A stretch of 64,000 bases of DNA, from contig JAXRKN010000040.1 of the NCBI GenBank assembly GCA_038502055.1, positions 62,001-126,000 of the forward strand, given 5' to 3'. The notes below the pieces were generated by a model. It was not told the origin of the DNA, did not search any database, and was given only the letters and a program-made list of their open reading frames with translations. The first letter of the stretch is position 1. Each line of letters opens with the position of its first letter. The position numbers and the translations under genes were made by a program. Shown here one piece after another: positions 48,645-58,414 of this stretch. The stretch comes from Tanytarsus gracilentus. Its lineage: Eukaryota > Arthropoda > Insecta > Diptera > Chironomidae.

Positions 48645-50287
48645 TTAACCGAACTGTCGACCAATGTCTAAAGCCATCGCTCGATAGCCCCAAAAAGTTT
48701 CAAAAGCTAAAGCTTGAATCCTTTCCTCAGGATAAATAAATTGGAAGCCACTTGTAAGCTCAAGAGTGTAAACATATGGAACGCCATAATGTCCATGCAT
48801 GTGATCATCGACAGCGCCAAATGCATTTCCTAATACGTCAGCAACATTTCCAACAATGTAATCTCTTCCACCTTGAGCTAGAATGTCATTTCGCCAAAGA
48901 TTTCCCAATTCTGCATGTTCTCTCCAATTGCCGGTCCATCCCGGACTGCCAGAATAACCCCATGGCCACAAAACCATGTCTCCAAATGAGTGGACACTCA
49001 AGTAAAGTTTAATGTTAGATGCATATTGTCCCATCAAATTGTGAAGAGCAAAAGTTTCAGGCTCCGACATAGCAGACAGTCCTGGGTAAGTTTGTGATCC
49101 ACACTATAGTTGAAAAAATATTTTAATAAATATTAAGTTGAGCTTGAAAATTTATTACTGGTTGGAAAATTGTTGCTGGACGCCAACTGTACAAATTGTT
49201 TCTGTTCAAATCAACTCCAACGCAAGTTGGTGTAATTTGTCTTCTATTCAATCGCCACATGCGATCAGTTGAGCGAGAAAATTCGTAACCTTTTTAAATT
49301 TAAAAAAATTAATGATAACATTTAAGCATAATTTAATGTTAATAAACTTACCATCAGGATTTTGCTAGAATTTAATTAAAAAAATTTGTCAGTCTAAAAA
49401 ATATTTAATAAATTTGAATAAATACCATTGGAACAATCAACCAGTCGACTCTCGCCAAAAGTTCATTTCTTGTTGCCGGATCTTCAATAATTCTATGCAA
49501 AAGATAGAAGACCGTTGGTGGACAAACCCTTTACAAAATAAATTCATTAACTTAAAATTTTAAAAAATGCTGTTAAAAATTTACCATTCTCTGTTGAAGA
49601 CAAATTTTGAGTGTAACGCAGCAATTTTTAAGACATAAAAGAGAAAAAATTATGTTTAAAAATCAAGTTGAACAGTTAATAAAGTACCTTGCATGCATGC
49701 CACTTTCCATTGCAATAATTGGTTTTTGACCAAATACGCCATTTGATATTTTAAGAGAATAAATTCGCCTTCCGCCAGGAGAGAACACTAAAGTTTCCAT
49801 TTGAACGAACTGAGGATAAGTGTTGGCCAAAAATGTACTGTAAGTTTCCATTTCAGCTGATGACCAATAAATTGAAAAATCAGGAGTCATTCTTGGTAGA
49901 GCAGTGGGTTTAATGAGTCTATTCATCGTCATTTTTTGTCTCTCCTCTTCAAGAATATCTTCAAAATCATTGATCGAAACTGAGTGTGTGATATTTGCTC
50001 CACTCAAATAAGTTTCGAAATTCATTTGATTTTTTGGTGCAACTAAAATGCTTAAAGGTTTTCCAGAAATCGGACGTTGCCAAAAATCAACGCCTTCCTC
50101 ATATTGCCATGCTGAAAAGTCCTCTAATTGGTCAAGTGTTGTTGTAACTTCATAGACTTTGTAGCTAATTTTAAAAATGAATAAAAGTTACGTTCTGACA
50201 TTAATTTTCTTCAACTTACTCTTTGTAGCTTTTGTGACAGCTACAAACTCCAACGAGCAAAATCAAAAGCTTCCAAGCATGTCCCAT
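48645..50287 (-). CDS. M14 carboxypeptidase-like, Gly248 subfamily (array gene 8)
   Basis: Seven exons (50287-50220, 50164-49688, 49590-49585, 49528-49426, 49364-49352, 49289-49159, 49103-48645) give 418 aa. It contains the 6-nt AGAATG and 13-nt QNPDG micro-exons. Motifs: HAREW, YLSVHSFGD, YTLELTSG, MWRLNRR, VDLNRNN. The Tyr248 position is Gly (ADVLGNAFGAVDDHM), with Asp at 255. The signal-peptide exon (MGHAWKLLILLVGVCSC) is identical in protein sequence to that of array gene 9, and the propeptides are nearly identical, showing recent duplication or gene conversion. The RLIKPTALPRM segment separates propeptide from catalytic domain. Secreted; midgut expression is suggested by GATA-type sites upstream (50375-50425). 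Confidence 0.9.
49585..49590 (-). other. 6-nt micro-exon AGAATG of array gene 8
   Basis: Flanked by CAACAG and GTAAAT; encodes the Glu of HAREW with split Arg and Trp codons. Confidence 0.8.
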
Positions 50288-50501
50288 TTTTAAGGTCTAT
50301 TGAAGTCAAGAGCAGAAAAGGAACTAAAATATAAATTTTCACGATTCATTAAGAAATAAATTCTCTTTGTTTTTATCTTATCGTTAACAAAGCTTTTTCA
50401 GCCCTTGAAACTTTTTGATAAAAGAAATGGAAAACCCCAGGAATTAAATACAAAAAAGTATTATTGCAAGTTCATTGTTTTTGTTCTCTTTATTAACAAT
50501 T

Positions 50502-52104
50502 TTAAGGGTTAAACTGTCGACCAATGTCTAATGCCATTGCTCGATAGCCCCAGAAAGTTTCGATGGCCAATGCTTGAATTCTTGCTTCTGGATAAGAGAA
50601 TTGGAAGCCACTTGTCAGCTCAAGAGTGTACACGTATGGAATGCCATATTGTCCATGCATGTGATCATCGACAGCGCCAAATGCATTTCCTAATACGTCA
50701 GCAACATTTCCAACTCTATATGTTCTTCCACCTTGAGCTAGAATATCACTACGCCAAAGATTTCCTAAAGCATCGTGTTCTCTCCAATTGCTGGTCCATC
50801 CCGGACTGCCAGAGTAACCCCATGGCCACAACACCATGTCACCAAATGAGTGAGCACTCAAAAATAATCGCACATTGGATGCATGTCTCGAAATAAGTCG
50901 GTCAAGATTGAATGATTCTGGCTCTGATAATGGGGACGGACCCTTTATGAAGAAAACTTTATTAAAAAGAGAAAAAAAAATCAAAATCGACTTACTGGAA
51001 ATACTGCAGAGCCACATTGAACGGTCGCTGTTCTCCAACTATATGCAAAATTTCTATTTAAATCTATTCCGATGCAAGCTGGAGACATTTGTCGTCTATT
51101 TTTGCGCCACAATCGGTCATTCGTGCGAGAAAACTCATAACCTAATTGTTTTAAAATCAATCAATTAAAAAAGTGTATAAATAAGAAATAATTTACCGTC
51201 AGGATTTAGCTAAATTAAAAAATTAAATTTGAATTAAAAGTCGACAGTTTTATGTTTTTTATACATACCATTGGAACAATCAACCAGTCGACTCTCGCCA
51301 AAAGTTCATTTCTTGCAGCGGGATCTTCAATAATTCTATGCAAAAGAAATAAGATGGTTGGTGGTACAGCCCTAAATTAATTAAATTAATTATTAATCAA
51401 AAATTTTGTTAAAATTAATTAATATTTTTACCATTCTCTGTTGAGGAAAAAAAATAAAATTAATTATCAAAATGTCAAAAATAGTTCATAAAAGTGTTCA
51501 TACCTTGCATGCATTCCACTTTCAATCGCAATGATTGGTTTCTGTCCAAAAACTCCATTTGAAACTCTCATAGCATAAACACGTCTTCCGCCAGGCGAAA
51601 ACACTAAAGTTTCCATTTGAACGAACTGAGGATAAGTGTTGGCCAAAAATGTACAATAAGTTTCCATCTCAGTCGATGACCAATAAATTGAAAAATCAGG
51701 AGTCATTCTTGGTAGAGCAGTGGGTTTAATGAGTCTATTCATCGCCATGCTATCGCGTTCTTCTTGAAGAATGACTTCAATATCCTCAACACTAACCGAG
51801 TGTGTGATATTTGCTCCACTCAAATAATTTTCGAAGTTCATTTGATTTTTTGGTGCAACTAAAATGCTTAAAGGTTTTCCAGAAATAGGACGTTGCCAAA
51901 AATCAACGCCTTCCTCATATTGCCATGCTGAAAAGTCCTCTAATTGGTCAAGTGTTGTTGTAACTTCATAAACTTTGTAGCTAATTTTAAATATATCATA
52001 AAATTTATTTTCTGACATTCATTTTCTTCAACTTACTCTTTGTAGCTTTTGTGACAGCTACAAACTCCAACGAGCAAAATCAAAAGCTTCCAAGCGTGTC
52101 CCAT
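50502..52104 (-). CDS. M14 carboxypeptidase-like, Gly248 subfamily (array gene 9)
   Basis: Seven exons (52104-52037, 51980-51504, 51437-51432, 51371-51269, 51209-51197, 51141-50996, 50942-50502) give 417 aa. It is the sister of gene 8, with the same 6-nt micro-exon and a 13-nt micro-exon reading LNPDG. Zinc and catalytic residues are intact (HAREW, FLSAHSFGD, YTLELTSG, LWRKNRR, IDLNRNF). The Tyr248 position is Gly (ADVLGNAFGAVDDHM). Divergence from gene 8 is mostly in the central catalytic exons, whereas the first two exons and the last exon are very similar. This patchiness suggests gene conversion. A secreted proenzyme. Confidence 0.9.
51432..51437 (-). other. 6-nt micro-exon AGAATG of array gene 9
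   Basis: Flanked by CAACAG and GTAAAA; same phase and coding role as in genes 7, 8 and 10. Confidence 0.8.
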
Positions 52105-52255
52105 TTTAATTTTCAATCTTTATCCGCCAAGAGTTGAAGAGAAACTGAAATATTTTTCTTTAAACTTGAAGAGGAAATTTAAGTTATATCTTATCGAAAT
52201 GCAATCCTTAAAATAACTTTGATAAAAATTTTAATCAAAAAATCCCGAATATTTT

Positions 52256-53864
52256 TTATTTGCTTGCGAATTGACGAGCTATTTCAAGAGCCATCGCTCG
52301 ATAACCCCAAAAAGTTTCAAATGCAAGAGCTTCAATTTTATTTTCAGGGTAGACAAATTGATAACCACTCGTGAGCTCAACAGTGTACACGTATGGAATG
52401 TCAAAAGTGCCAGCAACATGATCATCAACAGCTCCATATGCGTTTCCTAATACGTCAGCAACATTTCCGACTCTATAAGTTCTTCCTCCTTCCGCTAAAA
52501 TACCGTTCCGCCATCGATGACCTAAAACGTCATGTTCTCTCCACAAATCAGTCCATCCAGGACTTCCTGCATAACCCCTAAAATTTAAAAACATTTTTTT
52601 AACAAACTTCATTTTTTTTTAAATTCTTACCAAGGCCAAAGAACCATATCACCAAAGGTGTGCACACTCAAATACAATTTTATATTCTCAGCATATTTGG
52701 AAACAATTTGATGTATTTGAAATGATTCAGGCTCTGAAAGAGGTTTCGGCCCCTAATTGGCAAATTTAATTTTGTTAATTTTAAAGCAAATCTTAAACAT
52801 AAAAACTCACTGAATAAACTTGCGATCTACATTGTTCATTGCCAGCTCTCCAACTAAACTCGAAATTTCTATTTAAATCAACTCCAATACATTTTCGTGA
52901 AATTTGTCTTCGATTCTTTCGCCAAAGTCTATCAACCGATCTCGTGTATTCATATCCTAAAAAAAATCATTTTGTGCATAAAATTTAATTAAAATAATTT
53001 TTATACCATCAGGATTGTCCATTGGTATTATAAGGAAATCCACATCTTCTAACAATTCTTCACTAGAATCACGATCCTCAACAAGTCTATGCATCAGATA
53101 CAAAGTTGTTGGCGGAGAAGCCCTAAAAAATCAAAAGTACAAAAATTTCTCAATATTTAAATGTAAAAATTTTACCATTCTCTGATAAAGAAAATTCAAG
53201 TTGAAGGTCGCATGGAAAAATAAAAGATTAGAAAGAAAAATACTAAAATTTATTAAATGTTCGTGCCTTGCATGCATGCCACTTTCCATTGCAATGATTG
53301 GTTTCTGCCCAAAAACTCCATTTGATATTTTCATGGCATAAATCTTTCTACCTTCTGGTGTGTGACCTAAAATCTCCATCTCGACAAATTGTGGATATGC
53401 GTCAGCTAAAAACTTGCAATATTGTTCCATTTCATTTGAGGACCAATACGTTTTGAAATTTGGTTTCGCATCTCGACTAAGAACTCTTCCATCTCTACTT
53501 TTTGTCATATTCGTTCGTTCTTCTTCCAAAATACTTTCCAGATCATTAATTACCACTTCATAGTGCGTTTTAGATTCTGCTAAAAATATTTCAAATTCTT
53601 CCTGCTTTGATGGTGCAACCATAATTGTTGATTTCACTTCAGGAGCGTAAAATCGCCAAAAATCTATGCCTTCATTGTACTGCATATTAGTTAACACATG
53701 ATGTTGTTCTTTCGTTGGCGTGACTTCATAAACTTTATAACTGAATTGAGTGTGTTAATTTTTTAAATCCTCAGGTATGACAAAACTCACTCTTTATAGC
53801 TCTCATATCCATTCGAGAGCCCTAAAATAACCAAAAAACAAGAGAATTTATAAAATAGTCTCAT
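52256..53864 (-). CDS. M14 carboxypeptidase-like, Gly248 subfamily (array gene 10)
   Basis: Seven exons (53864-53791, 53740-53267, 53181-53176, 53122-53007, 52956-52811, 52752-52631, 52577-52256) give 419 aa. The 6-nt AGAATG micro-exon is present, but PMDNPDG is uninterrupted, so this gene has one micro-exon. The donor before the micro-exon reads AAG|GCACGA, implying a rare GC-AG intron. Motifs: HAREW, YLSVHTFGD, YTVELTSG, LWRKNRR, VDLNRNF. The Tyr248 position is Gly (ADVLGNAYGAVDDHV). An extra phase-2 intron splits the Trp codon after VLWP, unlike genes 8 and 9. Signal peptide MRLFYKFSCFLVILGLSNG. Secreted proenzyme. Confidence 0.88.
53176..53181 (-). other. 6-nt micro-exon AGAATG of array gene 10
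   Basis: Flanked by TATCAG and GTAAAA; the upstream intron would use a GC donor. Joins HAR to EW-A. Confidence 0.75.
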
Positions 53865-53930
53865 TTCTTCTACGAAATTGACCAGCAAAAAGCCCAAAGA
53901 CAACTAAAAGCAATTGACATAATTCTCATC

Positions 53931-53938
53931 TTTTTATA
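53931..53938 (-). promoter_or_regulatory. TATA box of array gene 10
   Basis: TATAAAAA on the minus strand about 67 bases before the ATG. No GATA cluster is obvious immediately upstream. Confidence 0.5.
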
Positions 53939-54189
53939 CACAAAGTTTTATTTAGATTAAAATACCGTTTGACATACTTTAACAGTTGGTGTCTGCATAT
54001 ACGGTAATGTAGTGAGATAATATGAGGAGAAATAATAAAATCACCAACAAAGTTAAAACCTTTAAAATATTATCAAGCATTAAATAAATTGGAGCAATAA
54101 AAATTAAATTGATAAGATTGACTGGAAATTTTTGATAACGAAAATGGTGCGTCAGATTTTGAGTCGTTTGCAGTTTGTGTGGATTGAAA

Positions 54190-55575
54190 TTAATTTTTAT
54201 ATTTTTCGGCCACCGCACGAATCATTGCGAAAATTCCTTCAGCACTTTCTTTAACAGTCTTTTCAATCAATTTTGTTGGCATATCAAAGCCATAAACTCC
54301 ACCTCCTGGCAGTTCCATGGTAATTGAAATGGGAATATTAAAGACGGCAAACATGTAATCATCGCTTCCACCCGCGGCAGCATAGAGAACATTTGTTGAA
54401 CTGCCTACTGTATAATTTGTACCGGTCGCTTTTCTAATGGCATCAGCTCCGATTGTCGCAATTTCGTGTATTTCCGCCCATGATTCTGGCAACTCCGAAG
54501 TCCATCCCCAAGGATAGAGAAGGTAATTTCCGTAAGAGTGAAGTGTGAGATAAAATTTACACGTATCTTTGATGCGTTCAACGACATCTCTCATTGCCTG
54601 AGTTTCAACCTCGGAAAACGGATTTTTCCCTCGATAAGTGTCAGAACATGAGTTCGGCGATGCACCAACTTCACCCCAATGAAAATCAAAGTTGCGATTT
54701 CCATCAACACCATAGCAATTTGTGGTACTTTTACTTCTCGTCTTTCTCCATAATCTCTCGGTGGTGTGTGTGTACTCATATCCATCGACATTTACAAGTG
54801 GAAGTATAATGATGTCGATGTCATTCAATATATCTCTCGCATCACCCTCGGTCAATTCTCGTATGAGATAGAGTGCAGTTGCGGGTGCAATCCATTCACG
54901 CGCATGAATAGCGGCGTCAATAAAAACTGAATTTTTCTTTTTTCCATCGCCATTCGTTAACTCAATGGTTTTAATTTCGCGTCCTTCGTATGATTTACCC
55001 ACACTCTGTACACGCACATTGTTTGAATATTTCACCTGTAACTCATCCAAAAAGTCATTTATCTCTCCATATTTTAAGTATCGATCGAAACTAATGCCAG
55101 ATGTTAAGCGCATTAATTGTGATTGACGTTCATTTGTTAGTGCACTGCGAAATAAAATTGATAAAAGTGTAAATTTTTTAATTTAATCACTCTCGATACC
55201 TCTCTAAATCCGATATTGAAACGGTGTTTTCAATAGAGCGATCCTTGAGGGATTTTTCAAACCAATATTGACGTTCAGGTTTAACCATCACAGTTGATGT
55301 TGCTCCCACGAGTCTTGTCAATGACCAGAAATCGAATGCTTCGTCATCGGCTAATGACTGCAGGAAATTAACGTCATCCAAAGTTTTTGTTGTGACAGCA
55401 TAAACTTTAAAACTGAATAAAATAAAATAATTTTGGGTGTGAAAGTTTTCTAATCAAAACTTTTCAAGCTAAAATAAATTTTTAAAGTTCACCTTTTATA
55501 CGAGTGAACTGTCTCACAAGCGGAGATGAGCCGCATCATCATCAACAATAACGCACCGTGAAAAAATAATTTCAT
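54190..55575 (-). CDS. M14 zinc carboxypeptidase, B-type pocket (array gene 11)
   Basis: Three exons (55575-55493, 55412-55200, 55144-54190) give 416 aa. Signal-peptide exon, propeptide (TVMVKPERQYWFEKSL), and a catalytic domain carried by one long exon: HAREWIAPATALYLI, YLTLHSYGNYLLYP, TMELPGGG, LWRKTRS, DGNRNFDFHW. The pocket reads LYAAAGGSDDY, with Tyr248 and Asp255, predicting B-type specificity for Lys/Arg. It resembles array gene 2 strongly (SFDRYLKYGEIN / SFDRYYRYDEIN, KKNSVFIDA) yet differs at residue 255, so the two may be an A/B pair. A TATA box lies at 55649-55641. No micro-exons. Confidence 0.95.
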
Positions 55576-55640
55576 TGCAGCGACAACTTAATTGACACTT
55601 AAATTGAAATGATATGAGGAGAATTATAAATAAATGATGG

Positions 55641-55649
55641 CTTTTTATA
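55641..55649 (-). promoter_or_regulatory. TATA box of array gene 11
   Basis: TATAAAAAG on the minus strand about 66 bases before the ATG. Confidence 0.5.
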
Positions 55650-56829
55650 GGCGCTCACAGCATGAGCACTTGACACTAAATGTAGAACAATTATTTCTCC
55701 GTGTAATTGAAAAATTTTCAAGCTGTGAAAATGAAAATTTATGACCCATTCGATGGCACCTCTCCACGGTTCAAATGGAGTGAAAATGTTTGCAAAATTT
55801 TCTTATCACTAAAAATTGTGTCATTTACACATCATTGTCGAGACATTGCAATATATACAAATATGCACAAATGTATGATGATAACAATCAACAATTTTCC
55901 TCTTCACGTCGTCTCTAACCTTCTCAAAAATGTTTCTTCTTTTTAGTTGACACTCTGCGTCATGCATGACGATGTTAGTTCAAATTACACAAGTTAAGAG
56001 TTCAAGGTTGATGATGATTACGAAAATTCACAGTGCATAAAAAATAATGATTTCGAACACGCCTCCGGCAACTTGAAAATTGTTCACCGCTCAGCAATTT
56101 TAATTGAAAAATCACAAGAGAATTTCAATCAACTAAAACACCATAAAAGTGAAGTGAGAAAAATGACATGGGAAATAAATCAAAAATCTATTTTACAAGC
56201 CGGAAATTTTCACATCATTCATGTAGACTGACTTTTTTATGCATGCGCTTTACTTCATGATTGAATTATTAATTTTTATGTCCATCGATGATAGAACGGA
56301 AATAATAAAATTATGCGAATTAAATGCGAAAAGTGAAGGAAATTATTTTAATTGCACATAAAATTTAAACTTTTTTGTGCAAAAAAATAAAAAGTGATGT
56401 TTTTTAAATATATTTTATTGTCTGAATCTGCAATTGCCAATTAATCCCTTCACATTCAACGGCAATGCTCATAAATTTCTCCAGTGCAATCAACAGATCG
56501 CGCGCGTATTTCGCCGAGTGTTTGTGAGGTAAAAAGAGCGATAATTATTCGAATCATCGTGAGAAGAGGTAAAAATACAACAACGAAGAGCATTAACAAT
56601 ATCATTTCGATGAGTCTGTTGAGACTTAGCAAGCAATTATATTTATAGACTTGGGAATTGAGCGTGCAATCGACGATAATAAATTAAAGCAGATTATGTG
56701 TATGTTGCTGTTTATGTTGGTCGGACGAGAGGAAGATGCACGCTATATGTAAGCCATGCACGTATTACTTTAAGTGAATTGAAGAAGGACTTAATTGTAA
56801 TTTATTTTTATGTCACTGTACTATTTATT
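55650..56829. other. Intergenic region between the active and inactive array members
   Basis: About 1.2 kb with no supported exon. It is AT-rich, with a plus-strand open frame at 55707-55946 that has no recognisable feature. It separates the active enzymes from the two pseudoenzyme genes. Confidence 0.4.
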
Positions 56830-58072
56830 TCAATTCTCAGTCGGTGAGAAGATTATGTGTCTAGCCATATCATCGACCGCTGCGAAAATTTGATCAACAA
56901 TTGGATTAATTCGCCACTCTTCGACATCGAATCCCGAACGGCCGAACGGTGGCGCATAAATTACGTACGAGAGTGGTGAATCAAATTCGCGTGCTGCGTA
57001 ATCAGCACTTGTGCCAGATGTCGGCCCGGCTAAATTGAAAGGTATTCCAGTGCGATAACGAGCACCTGTTACTCTCATCACTCGTGCGCTCATATCATTT
57101 CCAACAGACCACTTACGCTCCCAATTGTTTGGAATTGCTTCACTGTAAAAATTTCGATAAGATATTAAAAAAAAAGTCTTATCAAACACCTGAGACAATA
57201 ACTCACTTTGAGTACGCATATGGATAAGCAATGTGTCCGCTGAATGTGCCTGAAATTCCGGACTGAATCGATATGTATGACTCTTGAACACGTTGCGTGT
57301 ATTCCATGAAAAATTTCAAAAGTCGAACTGACTCCTCTGAACCAGCTCTTTCTCCACGATAATTGTCAGCACAAGGATCAGCACTTGAGTCTAATTCTCC
57401 TTCCCAGTAAACATCAAAATTACGCTCGAGATTGACACCTTGAAAATTACAATTTAAAAATATTCGGAATCAGTTTAAATTTTCTTACCAATGCACTCAG
57501 AATCTGGAATTGGGCGTCGATTTTTAACCCAACCACGATTCTATAAATTAGATTTTTTGGAAATTTTTAAAATTAAATTAAATTTTCTTACGCCATCAGT
57601 CCATGAGAATGCAAATCCATCGGGGTTAAAAACTGGAATAACAAACCACTCAAGATAGTCCACTAAAATTCTGTATTCATCATAATGTTCCACAAGTTCA
57701 TGGATAATCTAAAAAAATCGCTATTACATAATTTTATATAAAAAATCATTAAAATATTACATTAATTGCAGCCATCGTACTAATCCAATCTCGACCACTA
57801 GCACCAGCAGTAATCAAAATTATCGGCATTGTATAATTTCTCTGCTCCAAGTTTTGAACATTTACAATTCTAACGCCATGGACAGTTCTATTTTCAAAGG
57901 TAATATCCATATTTGTAACTTCGATTATTTCGGGGAATCTTGCTTGCAAATCGAAGAGATAATCGTTAATTTGATCCAGTGTCCAATACTCATCGAAAGA
58001 AGTTGTTCGTGCATTAACTGCACTCAAGCCAAGAACGGCAAAAACAAAAATACTCGCGTAAAGAGAGCGCAT
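56830..58072 (-). CDS. Catalytically dead M14 carboxypeptidase homologue (array gene 12)
   Basis: Five exons (58072-57761, 57708-57592, 57540-57489, 57438-57207, 57142-56830) give 341 aa with a signal peptide (MRSLYASIFVFAVLGLSAVN). No propeptide is present; the M14 fold begins at once (FDEYWTLDQINDYL). The HxxE motif reads ASGRDW, so zinc-ligand His69 is Ser and Glu72 is Asp. The third ligand region reads YISIQSGISGT, with Gln for His196. The catalytic Glu270 region reads YVIYAPPFGRSGF, without Glu. Arg127 is Val (NRGWVKNRR) and Asn144 is Glu (VNLERNF). Despite this the reading frame, splice sites and fold motifs (NPDGFAFSW, DPCADNYRG) are intact, implying selection for a non-enzymatic secreted role such as binding. 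Confidence 0.88.
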
Positions 58073-58130
58073 TCTGAACTCCTTTAAAAAGACTCAAAAT
58101 ACTAAATGAATTCAATCGACTTGTGTCTTA

Positions 58131-58165
58131 ATTTATAGACAAAAATTATCAAATCATTGATAAGA
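58131..58165 (-). promoter_or_regulatory. TATA box and GATA-type sites of array gene 12
   Basis: CTATAAAT (58138-58131, minus strand) about 60 bases before the ATG, with ATTATCAAA and TTGATAAG immediately upstream, the same arrangement as the active array genes. Confidence 0.45.
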
Positions 58166-58414
58166 AGCAATTAGTGATTAAACTTAATCGCTTTACCTTA
58201 AACAGTTCAACAACTTTATCTTTCGTTTCCTTCCGAAAAAAATATTGTTTTTAATCAACAATTTTTTTAATTATTAAAGCGCATCGTTTTCTTATCTAAA
58301 TTTTTATCTGAAACTAATTGTCCATTTAACAGATATTTGGAATGTTCGAATGAGTCAATGCATGAAAAACAAATTAAACTTCCTTAATTGTCTCAAAATT
58401 TTATTGAATTAAAT

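Noticed and set aside
55707..55946. 79-codon plus-strand open frame
   Set aside because: No motifs or supporting signals; it lies in intergenic DNA between array genes.
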